NCBI GenBank assembly: GCA_013388675.1
Contig: JACAEW010000028.1
Span: forward strand, 1 to 45,854
Source of the DNA: Syntrophaceae bacterium
GTDB lineage: Bacteria > Desulfobacterota > SM23-61
Reading direction: 5' to 3'
Length of the DNA: 45,854 nt
The notes under the pieces were generated by a model, which was not told where the DNA came from, made no database searches, and saw nothing but the letters and a program-made list of their open reading frames with translations. Made by a program: the position numbers and the translations under genes. Shown in pieces: positions 24,368 to 33,341 of the stretch (its first letter is position 1; each line of letters begins with the position of its first letter).

Positions 24368-25825
24368 ATGAAGGTGGCTATCCCCGAAATTCATTGGAAC
24401 GTAATCGGACCGGAGCTGATTCTCACCCTGACGGCCATGGTTCTTCTGCTGCTCACCGTTTTCATGAAAAAGGAAGGCAGGAAGGTGATTCCCTACCTGG
24501 GCCTGGCGGGCGTGATTTTTTCCCTCTTCCTTTGCTTCAGCCTTTGGGGAAAGCCCCAATATGGTTTCAACCGCATGGTCATCCTGGACAACTATTCCCT
24601 CTTCCTCAAGGCCATCTTCCTGATCACCGCCGGACTCACCATCCTCATGTCCATCCGCTTCCTCCGGGTCGAGGGGTTCGACCACGGCGAATATTACATC
24701 CTGGTCCTCTTCGCCACCGTGGGCATGATGTTCATGGCCTCGGCCGCCGACCTGGTCATCGTTTTCCTGGGCTTGGAAACCTTTTCCCTGGCCGTCTATG
24801 TCCTGGCCGGGTTCTTCCGCACGAAACCGAAATCCAACGAATCCTCCCTAAAATATTTTCTCCTGGGCGCCTTCTCCTCGGGCTTTCTGCTCTATGGAAT
24901 CGCCCTGGTGTATGGCGCCACCGGCAGCACCAACCTGAAGGTGGTCTTCGATTTTCTCCTCCGCGGGGACCTTTTCACCGACCCCATCCTGCTCTTGGGC
25001 ATGGGACTCCTCATCGTGGGGTTCGGTTTCAAGGTGGCCTCCGTGCCTTTCCACATGTGGACCCCCGACGTGTATGAGGGCGCCCCCACGGCGGTCACCG
25101 CCTTCATGGCCGTCGGGCCGAAAGCCGCCGGGTTTGCCGCGTTTCTGCGAGTCTTCCTGTACTCCCTATCTTCCCTGCAGACCGATTGGGTCTGGGTTCT
25201 GTGGGTCCTTGCCGTCCTGACCATGACCCTGGGAAACATCGTGGCCATCGCCCAGAAGAACATCAAGCGCATGCTGGCCTATTCCAGCATCGCCCACGCC
25301 GGCTATATCCTCGTCGCCATGGTAGCCGCCAGCGAGCTCAGCACGGCGAGTATCCTGTACTACCTTTTGGCCTATGCCTTCATGAACCTGGGGGCCTTTG
25401 CGGTGGTGATCCTGTACGGGAGGAAGGGCGAGGAAAATATCCTCATCTCCGATTACAGCGGGATGGCCTCCCGCTATCCCCTCCTGGCCGCGGCCATGGC
25501 GGTCTTCATGTTCTCCCTGGCGGGAATTCCTCCCACCGCCGGCTTCGTGGGAAAGTTCTACATCTTCAGCGCGGCGGTCAAGGCGGGTTACGTGGGGTTG
25601 GCCATTATCGGGGTTCTCAACAGCGCCCTTTCGGTCTATTTTTATCTGCGCGTGACGGTGATGATGTACATGCGCAATCCCGAAAGGGAACCGTCCGGGG
25701 GCCTGGACTTCTCTCCCGGTATGGTCATTGCGCTTTTGATCACCGTCTTCTTCACCCTTCAGATGGGCATCTTCCCGGCTAATTACCTGAATCTGGCCCG
25801 GCAATCGGTCCTTGCCCTGATGTGA
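24368..25825 (+). CDS. nuoN: Complex I subunit NuoN
   Basis: A 485-residue antiporter-like pumping subunit with about 14 helices. FLGLETFSLAVYVLAGF carries the conserved glutamate region, and FHMWTPDVYEGAPTAVTAFMAVGPKAAGFA and MLAYSSIAHAGYILVAMVA are typical NuoN motifs. GGAGG lies 7 nt before the ATG. This ends the structural nuo set. Confidence 0.97.
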   Translation: MKVAIPEIHWNVIGPELILTLTAMVLLLLTVFMKKEGRKVIPYLGLAGVIFSLFLCFSLWGKPQYGFNRMVILDNYSLFLKAIFLITAGLTILMSIRFLRVEGFDHGEYYILVLFATVGMMFMASAADLVIVFLGLETFSLAVYVLAGFFRTKPKSNESSLKYFLLGAFSSGFLLYGIALVYGATGSTNLKVVFDFLLRGDLFTDPILLLGMGLLIVGFGFKVASVPFHMWTPDVYEGAPTAVTAFMAVGPKAAGFAAFLRVFLYSLSSLQTDWVWVLWVLAVLTMTLGNIVAIAQKNIKRMLAYSSIAHAGYILVAMVAASELSTASILYYLLAYAFMNLGAFAVVILYGRKGEENILISDYSGMASRYPLLAAAMAVFMFSLAGIPPTAGFVGKFYIFSAAVKAGYVGLAIIGVLNSALSVYFYLRVTVMMYMRNPEREPSGGLDFSPGMVIALLITVFFTLQMGIFPANYLNLARQSVLALM

Positions 25826-25917
25826 GTCATGGCCGGGCTTGGTCTTTCCGGCTAGGATGGGGCGCGTTCGGCGGGGCGGGAGGCGAAAATCCACGCCCCT
25901 TTTGAGTTTCGGGAGAG

Positions 25918-26679
25918 ATGCTAAAGGAATATCACGCCGATTTGCACATCCACAGTTGCCTTTCACCCTGCGCCAGCCTGGACCTTTCCCCCCGGAAGAT
26001 CATCGAACGGGCCCTGGAAGAAAGGCTGGATTTCATCGCCGTCACCGACCATAACATAGCCCGAAACATTCCCGCGGTGATGGGTCAGGCGGAAAAGCGC
26101 GGTTTCAGGGTCATCCCCGGCATGGAGGTCCAGTCCCGGGAAGAAATTCACATCCTCACCCTGTTTTCCGACTGGCCTTCCCTGAGCGCCTGGGCGGAGG
26201 TGGTTTGGCGGCACCTCCCGGAGATTCCCAACGACCCGGAATTTTTCGGCGACCAACCGGTGGTGGATGAAGAAGGCAATATCCTGGAGTTCGAGGAACG
26301 GCTTCTGATCAACTCCACCGACCTCTCCTTGAATGAAATCCGGAGTCAGGTCCGGGAGAGGGGAGGGATCTTCATTCCCGCGCACTTCGACAAAGAATCC
26401 CTCAGCCTGGTCAGCCAGCTGGGATTCGTCCCTATCGACTTGGAGCCGGATGCCCTGGAGATGGGCCGAAAGACCCAGGCCGCTTTGCCCAAAGACTCCC
26501 GGGACCCCACGGCGGCCATCCCCCGGATTCTCTGTTCCGACGCCCACCAAGCCGAGGACATCGGCCGGGCCCGTTCTATTTTTCTCCTGGCCGAACCGAC
26601 TCTGGCGGAGCTGCGCCTGGCCTTGCAGGGAAAAGAGGGAAGAAGGGTTGTGACTTTGGTTTTTCCCCGACCTTCATGA
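25918..26679 (+). CDS. PHP-domain metal-dependent phosphoesterase
   Basis: A 253-residue protein of the PHP superfamily. Metal-binding motifs are seen in order: ADLHIHS (about 7-13), VTDHN (41-45), the glutamate in GMEV, HFD and SDAHQ. Related proteins are phosphoesterases, but the substrate of this group is not known. PHP genes of this kind repeatedly stand with DRTGG, HATPase and HndB-like genes in Hyd/Hnd hydrogenase gene sets; here it closes the nuo operon, 92 nt after nuoN. It is followed by a bidirectional-looking terminator. Confidence 0.85.
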   Translation: MLKEYHADLHIHSCLSPCASLDLSPRKIIERALEERLDFIAVTDHNIARNIPAVMGQAEKRGFRVIPGMEVQSREEIHILTLFSDWPSLSAWAEVVWRHLPEIPNDPEFFGDQPVVDEEGNILEFEERLLINSTDLSLNEIRSQVRERGGIFIPAHFDKESLSLVSQLGFVPIDLEPDALEMGRKTQAALPKDSRDPTAAIPRILCSDAHQAEDIGRARSIFLLAEPTLAELRLALQGKEGRRVVTLVFPRPS

Positions 26680-26742
26680 GGTTCAAAGGAAGAAAGACGG
26701 AGGGGGCCGGAAAAGGGTTTTTCCCGCCTTCCGAAGGGGCCG

Positions 26743-26770
26743 AAAAAAGTTCGCTACCGAACAATTTTTT
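26743..26770. terminator. Terminator at the end of the nuo operon
   Basis: AAAAAAGTTCG, a CTAC loop and CGAACAATTTTTT form a short GC-poor hairpin with an A-run before and a T-run after (26743-26770), a pattern that can end transcription in both directions. It lies just ahead of the next promoter. Confidence 0.55.
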
Positions 26771-26771
26771 C

Positions 26772-26801
26772 TTTACAAAATACCCCCCTTTTTGTTATAA
26801 A
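26772..26801 (+). promoter_or_regulatory. Promoter of the hydrogenase operon
   Basis: TTTACA (26772-26777) and TATAAA (26796-26801) are separated by 18 nt; each box has one mismatch to the sigma-70 consensus. The transcription start would be near 26809, giving a leader of about 405 nt. Confidence 0.7.
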
Positions 26802-27213
26802 TAGATCGCCTTTTTAGAAGGGGCGAGGGAAGAAAAGCCAACGGATTGAAATGGTTAGGTACAGTTTGGGTCCGCGAGATGATTCCCCGCGGGGCCCGGT
26901 CCAGAAGAATGTTTGAGGTGGCGTACCGGGCATTTTTGGGATATTCGTCAAAGCATCTGGCTGTTGAAAAGAACCAAACCATCATCCCGCCCTGGCGAAG
27001 ATTTTTTCCTCGGCAGTTCTGATTCTTTCGCGCTCTTCGCCGCAAGAGAAATCCGCTTTTTTTACCTTCTTTGGAGTTAGGCTCTTCCTTGCGGGAAGAG
27101 GGTCGTCGGCCGGGAGGACCTTTTCCGGCGGTCGATTCGAAGACGCCAAAAAGCCGGAGTCTTCCAGGCGGGTCCGACCCAGCGCGCGGGTCTTACATCC
27201 ACAGGAGGTTTTC
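26802..27213 (+). other. Long untranslated leader before the hydrogenase operon
   Basis: About 410 nt between the promoter and the first hydrogenase gene show no convincing reading frame. Hairpin-capable stretches are a GC-rich one near 26868-26902 (centred on CCCCGCGGGG) and a 7-bp stem at 27082-27100. I do not recognise a known riboswitch, but length and structure suggest RNA-level control. AGGAGG precedes the first ATG. Confidence 0.5.
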
Positions 27214-27717
27214 ATGGAAACCCAACAGGTTCAAAGCTCGGAAAGCACCCGATACCGGGAGCTGAAGGAGTTCATCGATGCGAACCGGCAGGTCGCCGGT
27301 CCCTTGATTCAGGTGCTCCACCGGGCGCAGAAAATTTTCGGTTACCTGCCCGAAGAGGTGCAGAAATACGTGGCCCGACAACTTGGGCTGCCTCTTTCCA
27401 AAGTGCACGGAGTCGTCACTTTCTACAACTTCTTCCGCACCGAGCCCATGGGCGATCACTTGATCAACATATGTTTGGGGACCGCCTGCCACGTGAAGGG
27501 CGCTTCGGAAATCATCAAATCCCTGGAAAAATCCCTGGCTGTCAAGATGGGGGGAACCACGGCGGACCGCTTCTTCACCCTTTCGTCGGCACGCTGTTTC
27601 GGCGCCTGCGGCCTGGCTCCCTGCATGATGATCGACAACGAGGTGTACGGGCGGCTGAATCCCACCAAGGCCAATCAGATCATCCAGGAAATCAAGAGCA
27701 ACATCCATACGGCATAA
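27214..27717 (+). CDS. NuoE/HndA-like [2Fe-2S] subunit (first copy)
   Basis: A 167-residue 24-kDa-type subunit. An N-terminal helical bundle (about 15-75, with VHGVVTFYNFF) is followed by a thioredoxin-like domain with [2Fe-2S] ligands Cys87, Cys92, Cys128 and Cys132. It would partner the FMN subunit encoded at 28116. It opens the hydrogenase operon, and the next gene lies 20 nt downstream. It could also serve the nuo complex, which lacks its own nuoE, but its operon places it with the hydrogenase. Confidence 0.88.
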   Translation: METQQVQSSESTRYRELKEFIDANRQVAGPLIQVLHRAQKIFGYLPEEVQKYVARQLGLPLSKVHGVVTFYNFFRTEPMGDHLINICLGTACHVKGASEIIKSLEKSLAVKMGGTTADRFFTLSSARCFGACGLAPCMMIDNEVYGRLNPTKANQIIQEIKSNIHTA

Positions 27718-27737
27718 TTCGATTAAAGGAGGAAAGA

Positions 27738-28100
27738 ATGAACCTCGAAGACCTGAAAAAACTCAGGGAAAAAAGAGAAAAGGATATGCTGCTGCGGGAC
27801 GGGAAGGCCCGGGTAAAGGTTGCCGTCAGCATGGGAACGAGCGGCATCGCCGCCGGCGCCCGGCAGACCATGAAGACCTTCCTGGAGGAGATCGAAAGGA
27901 GGGGGCTGAAGGACGTGATCGTGACCCAGTCCGGGGAACGGGGGCTCTCGTCCAAGGAACCCATCGTCATCGTGGCGATGGAAGGGAAGCCGTCGGTGGT
28001 TTACGGCGACGTGTCCGCCGATATCGCCCGCAAGATCGTAGCCGAACACCTGGTCAACGGAAACCCGGTTTCCGATTACGTGATCGAAACCCAAAAATAA
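27738..28100 (+). CDS. HndB-like protein lacking all cluster cysteines
   Basis: A 120-residue homologue of the HndB-like protein at 12895, with the same order of segments: N-terminal helix, SMGTSGIAAGA, QSGERGLSSKEP, and a C-terminal HLVNGNPVSDYV. The three cysteines of the homologue are replaced (Ser35, Glu67, Ser71) and the protein has no cysteine at all, so it cannot bind a [2Fe-2S] cluster. A structural or docking role is inferred. AAAGGAGG lies 8 nt before the ATG, and gene spacing is tight on both sides (20 and 15 nt), so it is likely translated with its neighbours. Confidence 0.85.
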   Translation: MNLEDLKKLREKREKDMLLRDGKARVKVAVSMGTSGIAAGARQTMKTFLEEIERRGLKDVIVTQSGERGLSSKEPIVIVAMEGKPSVVYGDVSADIARKIVAEHLVNGNPVSDYVIETQK

Positions 28101-28115
28101 ACAGCGAGGACGGAA

Positions 28116-31100
28116 ATGAGACCGAGACTGGATATTCTCGTCTGCGGGGGGGGAGCTTGTATCTCCTCCCACAGCCGGGAGTTCAAGAATAGATTGACCG
28201 AAGAAATCAACGCCAACGGCCTGACCGACGAGGTTAACGTCATCGAAACGGGATGCATGGGCCCCTGCCAGCTCGGGCCGGTTATGGTGGTTTACCCCGA
28301 CGGGTCGTTTTACATCAACCTGAAAGAAGAACATGCCGGGCAAATCGTCACCGAGCACTTCCTCAAGGGCCGGCCGGTTCAGTCCCTCCTGTGGACCACC
28401 CCCGAGGCCCGCAAGATCGTGGAGGAACAGAAGCAGGTTCCCTTCTTCGAGAAGCAGAAGAAGATCGTGCTCGCCCTTTGCGGCAAGATCGACCCGGAAA
28501 ACATTGAGGAATACGTCGCCCAGCGCGGGTACGAGGCCCTGGGTACGATCCTCACCACGTTGAAGCCGGAAGAGGTCATCGACGTCCTGACCAAGTCCGG
28601 CTTGCGGGGGCGGGGCGGCGCCGGCTTCCCCACAGGCTTGAAGTGGAAATTCGCCCGGGCCAACCCGGCACCCCAGAAGTTCGTCATCTGCAATGCCGAC
28701 GAGGGGGACCCGGGGGCCTTCATGGACCGGGCGGTGTGCGAAGGAGACCCCCACGCCGTCCTGGAAGGAATGGGCATCGCCGGATACGCCATCGGGGCGA
28801 ACCGGGGATACATCTATGTGCGCGCCGAGTACCCCCTGGCCATCGACCGGCTGAACATCGCCATCGAGCAAGCCCGCCGGATGGGACTCCTGGGAAAGAA
28901 CATCTTCGAGACCGGGTTTGAATTCGACGTGGAACTGCGCATGGGGGCCGGGGCCTTTGTCTGCGGGGAGGAGACTGCGCTCATTGCCTCCATCGAGGGC
29001 CAGCGGGGACTTCCCCGCCCCAAGCCTCCCTTCCCCGCCAGCAAGGGGCTGTGGCAAGCCCCCACGATCATCAACAACGTGGAAACCCTGGCTAATATTC
29101 GCCATATCTTCCTCAACGGCTGGGAGTGGTTCGCCTCCATCGGCACGGCCACCAGCAAGGGGACCAAGGTCTTCGCCCTCTCCGGAAAGGTGAACAATAC
29201 CGGACTGGTCGAGGTGCCCATGGGCACCACCCTGGGAGAGCTGGTCTTCGACATCGGCGGCGGAATCCCCGACGACAAGGCTTTCAAGGCCGTGCAGACG
29301 GGCGGCCCTTCCGGCGGATGCATCCCGCCCCGATACCTGAACACGGCCATCGACTATGAGTCGCTAAAGCAGATCGGGTCGATCATGGGGTCCGGCGGGA
29401 TCATCGTCCTCGACGAAGACAGCTGCATGGTGAACATGGCCATGTACTTCCTCGATTTCACCATGGAGGAGTCCTGCGGCCAGTGCGTGCCCTGCCGGGT
29501 CGGCCTGAAGCAGATGCGCGACCTTTTGGAAAAAATCACCCTGGGCCGGGCCACCCTGGAAGACCTGGAGAAGCTGGAAAAGCTGGCCCACTGGGTCAAG
29601 AACACGTCCTTATGCGGCCTGGGCCAGACCGCGCCCAACCCGGTTATTTCCACCCTCCAGTATTTCCGTCATGAGTACCTGGAGCACATCCAGGACAAGT
29701 CCTGCCGGGCCGGGGTCTGCGCAGCCCTCTTCTATGCCCCCTGCGAAAATGCCTGCCCGGCCAACGTGGACGCCGCCTCCTATGTCTCCTTCATGGCCGA
29801 AGGCCGCCTTCAGGAGGCCTACCTGCGGCACATGGAAAACAACCCCTTTCCCATCGCCTGCTCCCGGGTCTGCCCGGCCTTCTGCGAGAAGAAATGCTCC
29901 CGGGGAAAGTACGACGAGGCCATCGCCATCCGGGAGATCAAAAGGCTCTTCGCCGACTGGGCGGTGGAGCAGGACATCGGGTTCCTGCCCCCCAAGACTC
30001 CCAAAAAGGAGCGGGTGGCCATCGTGGGAGCCGGTCCAGCGGGGCTGGCCTGCGGATTTTACCTGACCCGCTTGGGGTACAAGCCCGTGGTCTTCGAGGC
30101 CATGCCCGTGGCGGGGGGAATGATGAAGCTGGGCATCCCCGATTTCCGCCTGCCCAAAGACAAACTGGCGGCGGAGATCGGGGTGATCGAGCGGGCCGGA
30201 GTGGAGATCCGTCTGAACAGCCCGGTGAAATCCATCGAGGACCTGCAGAAGCAGGGATTCCAGGCCGTATTCCTGGGAACCGGGGCCTGGACGCCGCAAC
30301 CCTTGAACATCCCGGGGATCGAGCTCAAGGGCGTCCTCTCGGGAATCGATTTCCTTCGCGAGGTGAACCTGGGGAAAAAGATGAATGTTGGGCAAAGGGT
30401 GGTGGTCATCGGCGGCGGGTCCACGGCCATGGACGCCGCCCGGGTCTCCAAGCGCCTGGGGGCCGAATCGGTCCAGATCGTCTACCGCCGCACCCGGGCC
30501 GAGATGCCCGCCTGGCCGGAGGAAATCGAGGAAGCCGAACAGGAGCGAATCCAGATGGATTTTCTGGTAAACCCCGTAAGGGTTGAGGGGAAAAACGGGA
30601 AGGTCACCGGCCTCACCTGCATCCGGACCGAGTTGGGCGAGTTCGACGAATCGGGCCGGAGAAAACCCGTGGCCATTCCGGGCAGCGAGTTCACTATCCC
30701 CGTGGACACGATCATCCTCTGCCTTGGCCAGAAGCTGAGCGGCGGCTTGAACGGGGCGAAACTCAAGCTGGACAAACGGGGACAGATCGAAGTCCATGCC
30801 CGCACCCTGGCTACCAATCTCCCGGGGGTCTTCGCCGGCGGCGATTCGGTCAATCCTTCGACGATCATCGAGTCCGTGGCCCAGGGAAGAAAAGCGGCCG
30901 TGGAGATCGACCGGTATTTCGGGTACCAGGGAAAACTTTTCGCCAAGGAACGTACGCCCGTAGCGGTAACCTACGATGAAGAGGCCTACCTGAAAAACAT
31001 CCCCCGGAAGAGCCCGCGCCTGGAAGAGGTGGAGAAGAGAATCCATAGCCTGGCCCTGGAAGTGAACCTGGGGCTCCTGCGCGAAGAGGTGATGGAAGAA

Positions 31101-31187
31101 GCCCGGCGGTGCATGCACTGCGACCGGAATCAGGCCGCGTTGGCCGCCGGGGAAGAGTCCGCAATCGGCCACGCGGAAGCCGTTTAA
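28116..31187 (+). CDS. NuoF-GltD fusion: NADH/FMN subunit joined to NADPH/FAD oxidoreductase
   Basis: A 1023-residue two-part flavoprotein. Residues 1-525 are NuoF/HndC-like: [2Fe-2S] domain (Cys10, Cys15, Cys47, Cys51), FMN/NADH site GRGGAGFPTG (165-174), N3 cluster at Cys454/457/460 and Cys500. Residues 526-1000 resemble glutamate synthase small subunit GltD/NfnB: cysteine-rich two-cluster region (Cys530-547 and Cys582/586/590/594), FAD site GAGPAG (638-643), and NAD(P) site GGGSTA (767-771) followed by YRRTRAEMPA, whose arginines usually select NADPH. The GltD part stands where HydB/HndC have a two-cluster ferredoxin domain. The protein could link NAD(H), NADP(H) and iron-sulfur carriers and is a candidate bifurcating unit. 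The frame is open throughout, so the fusion is real. Confidence 0.92.
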   Translation: MRPRLDILVCGGGACISSHSREFKNRLTEEINANGLTDEVNVIETGCMGPCQLGPVMVVYPDGSFYINLKEEHAGQIVTEHFLKGRPVQSLLWTTPEARKIVEEQKQVPFFEKQKKIVLALCGKIDPENIEEYVAQRGYEALGTILTTLKPEEVIDVLTKSGLRGRGGAGFPTGLKWKFARANPAPQKFVICNADEGDPGAFMDRAVCEGDPHAVLEGMGIAGYAIGANRGYIYVRAEYPLAIDRLNIAIEQARRMGLLGKNIFETGFEFDVELRMGAGAFVCGEETALIASIEGQRGLPRPKPPFPASKGLWQAPTIINNVETLANIRHIFLNGWEWFASIGTATSKGTKVFALSGKVNNTGLVEVPMGTTLGELVFDIGGGIPDDKAFKAVQTGGPSGGCIPPRYLNTAIDYESLKQIGSIMGSGGIIVLDEDSCMVNMAMYFLDFTMEESCGQCVPCRVGLKQMRDLLEKITLGRATLEDLEKLEKLAHWVKNTSLCGLGQTAPNPVISTLQYFRHEYLEHIQDKSCRAGVCAALFYAPCENACPANVDAASYVSFMAEGRLQEAYLRHMENNPFPIACSRVCPAFCEKKCSRGKYDEAIAIREIKRLFADWAVEQDIGFLPPKTPKKERVAIVGAGPAGLACGFYLTRLGYKPVVFEAMPVAGGMMKLGIPDFRLPKDKLAAEIGVIERAGVEIRLNSPVKSIEDLQKQGFQAVFLGTGAWTPQPLNIPGIELKGVLSGIDFLREVNLGKKMNVGQRVVVIGGGSTAMDAARVSKRLGAESVQIVYRRTRAEMPAWPEEIEEAEQERIQMDFLVNPVRVEGKNGKVTGLTCIRTELGEFDESGRRKPVAIPGSEFTIPVDTIILCLGQKLSGGLNGAKLKLDKRGQIEVHARTLATNLPGVFAGGDSVNPSTIIESVAQGRKAAVEIDRYFGYQGKLFAKERTPVAVTYDEEAYLKNIPRKSPRLEEVEKRIHSLALEVNLGLLREEVMEEARRCMHCDRNQAALAAGEESAIGHAEAV

Positions 31188-31206
31188 TTTCATGAAGGGG
31201 TGAACC

Positions 31207-31665
31207 ATGACTTCTCAAGAAATCATCCAGAAGTATGACTCCTCGCCGGAGAACCTCCTGAGCATCCTCCACGACCTTCAGGATGCCAACCAAAACCACT
31301 ACCTGACGGAAAAGGACCTGCAAACCGCCGCCGTTTACCTGCGGCTTCCCATCAGTTTTGTCCAGGGAGTGGCCACCTTCTACACCATGTTCAGCCTGAC
31401 GCCGAGGGGGAATTACATTATCCGGGTGTGCGAATCCCCCCCTTGCCACCTTCTCGGGTCGACGACCGTCGCCCAGGAGCTGATGAAATTGCTTGGAATC
31501 CAGTTCGGCGAGACCACCGGGGATAAAATGTTCACCCTGGAGATGTCTTCCTGCCTGGGAGTCTGCGGCGTGGCCCCGGCCATGATGATCAACGACGAAG
31601 TTTACGGCAACCTGACCCCGCAGCGGATCCGGGAAATCCTGGAGGAGAAGAGGAGGGGCGCATGA
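31207..31665 (+). CDS. NuoE/HoxE-like [2Fe-2S] subunit (second copy)
   Basis: A 152-residue subunit with helical N-terminus (VQGVATFYTMFSLTP) and thioredoxin-like domain. [2Fe-2S] ligands are in CESPPC and CLGVC. It overlaps the next gene by 4 nt (ATGA), so it is coupled to the second NuoF and probably forms the diaphorase pair HydC-HydB (HoxE-HoxF) of the hydrogenase. Confidence 0.9.
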   Translation: MTSQEIIQKYDSSPENLLSILHDLQDANQNHYLTEKDLQTAAVYLRLPISFVQGVATFYTMFSLTPRGNYIIRVCESPPCHLLGSTTVAQELMKLLGIQFGETTGDKMFTLEMSSCLGVCGVAPAMMINDEVYGNLTPQRIREILEEKRRGA

Positions 31666-33257
31666 CGATCTTTCGAACGCATATCCTGATCCCGGTGGAC
31701 CAGAACACGGTCCAGGCGGGAGTTTTCGAGGTGAAACGGCACCTGGAGAGCCAGTTGCAGGCCCGCAAACTCGACCAGGAGATCAAAGTCCTGGAGACGG
31801 GAACCCTCGGAGTGGTAGGCCAGGGAGTCATGCTGGTCGTCTTCCCGGAGCGGATTTGTTACACCCGAGTCCGGGTCGAGGACATCCCCCGCCTCGTGGA
31901 GGAGCATCTGGTCAAAGGGCGGGTGGTGCGAACCCTGGACCACTTCACCCTGGACATCAAACCCGGAGTCCGGGAACCTTACCAGCTGGGCCTGGCCCGG
32001 GAGCAGAAGCGGATTGTTCTGGACAAGGCCTGGAAGATCGACCCTGAAAACCTGGAGGAGGTGTTGGCCTCCGGGGGGTACCGGGGGCTTGAAAAAATCC
32101 TTTCTTCCTCCCTCTCTCCTGCTGCGGTCATCGAGGAGGTGAAGAAATCCGGCCTTCGCGGGCGGGGCGGCGCCGGCTTCCCCACGGGATTGAAGTGGGA
32201 GTTCACCCGCAAAGCACCGGGGGAGGAGAAATACGTGATCTGCAACGCCGATGAGGGGGAGCCCGGAACCTTCAAGGACCGCCTGATTCTGGAGGGAGAC
32301 CCCCACAAGCTTATCGAGGGTATGCAAATCGCCGGGTACGCCATCGGCAGCCAGAAGGGATTCATCTACATCCGGGGCGAATATGATCTTTCCATCCGCA
32401 GGATGCAGAAAGCCATCGATCAGGCCCGGGAGGCCAATCTCCTGGGAAAGAACATCCTGGAAACCGGTTTTTCCTTCGATCTGGAAATCAAGAAGGGGGC
32501 CGGAGCCTATGTCTGCGGCGAGGAGACGGCGCTCATCGAATCCCTGGAGGGGAAACGGGGCAACCCGCGCCTCAAGCCTCCCTACCCGGTGACCCACGGA
32601 CTCTGGCAGAAACCCACCCTGGTAAACAACGTGGAAACGTTGGCCAACGTGCCCGAGATTCTCTTTCACGGAAGCGACTGGTTCCGCAAGTTCGGGACCG
32701 AAAAATGTCCGGGCACCAAGGTCTTTACGATCCTAGGCCACGTGGAGACGCCGGGGCTTATCGAGGTGGAAATGGGGACCCCCTTGCGGGAGATTATTTT
32801 TTCCTACGGGGGCGGGGTGCGGGGAGGAAAGCGGTTCAAAGCCGCGCTCCTGGGGGGTGCGGCCGGGGTCTTCCTGTCGGAAGCCTTTCTCGACGTGCGC
32901 ATGGACTTTGAGAGCCTGAAGGACAACAAAGCGGTCCTCGGGTCCGGGGCGGTCCTGGTCATGAATGAGGACGCCTCGATCCCGGACATGCTTCTTTCCA
33001 TCCTGAAATTCTTCGCCCACGAATCCTGCGGGCAATGCACCCCCTGCCGGGTAGGCACCCATCAGGTGCTGGACCTGGCCAATCATTTCCAGCAGGGCAA
33101 GGGGTCGGAAGCGGACCTGGATCGCATGGTTGCCGTGAGCCAAGCCATGGTAGCCACTTCCCTGTGCCCCCTTGGGCAGTCCCTGATCATGCCGGTGAAG
33201 AGCGCGGTGGAGAATTTTCGCGCTGATTTCCTGAGAAATGGAAACCCCCGGAGATAA
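31662..33257 (+). CDS. NuoF/HoxF-like FMN subunit with cysteine-less N-terminal domain
   Basis: A 531-residue NAD(H)/FMN subunit. The FMN/NADH domain is intact (GLRGRGGAGFPTG, CNADEGEPGTFKDR), and the N3 [4Fe-4S] ligands are Cys456/459/462 and Cys502. The N-terminal thioredoxin-like domain (1-90) is recognisable from the other two NuoF proteins here (THILI..., ...VVFPE), but its four ligand positions are all non-cysteine (IPVDQNTVQAG and ETGTLGVVGQG), so it holds no cluster. There is no C-terminal ferredoxin or GltD part. It likely forms the NAD(H) diaphorase of the hydrogenase with the NuoE protein upstream and the NuoG-like protein downstream (84-nt gap). Confidence 0.9.
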   Translation: MTIFRTHILIPVDQNTVQAGVFEVKRHLESQLQARKLDQEIKVLETGTLGVVGQGVMLVVFPERICYTRVRVEDIPRLVEEHLVKGRVVRTLDHFTLDIKPGVREPYQLGLAREQKRIVLDKAWKIDPENLEEVLASGGYRGLEKILSSSLSPAAVIEEVKKSGLRGRGGAGFPTGLKWEFTRKAPGEEKYVICNADEGEPGTFKDRLILEGDPHKLIEGMQIAGYAIGSQKGFIYIRGEYDLSIRRMQKAIDQAREANLLGKNILETGFSFDLEIKKGAGAYVCGEETALIESLEGKRGNPRLKPPYPVTHGLWQKPTLVNNVETLANVPEILFHGSDWFRKFGTEKCPGTKVFTILGHVETPGLIEVEMGTPLREIIFSYGGGVRGGKRFKAALLGGAAGVFLSEAFLDVRMDFESLKDNKAVLGSGAVLVMNEDASIPDMLLSILKFFAHESCGQCTPCRVGTHQVLDLANHFQQGKGSEADLDRMVAVSQAMVATSLCPLGQSLIMPVKSAVENFRADFLRNGNPRR

Positions 33258-33341
33258 ACGCCCCGGGGAACGGCGGGCCGGGATCATTGCATTTCCAGAA
33301 GGATATGTTATCTTACCTTAGCAAAGGAGGCTAAATACAAG

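Noticed and set aside
26773..27045. 90-codon minus-strand frame in the hydrogenase leader
   Set aside because: Basic low-information translation running across the promoter and terminator; no ribosome site.
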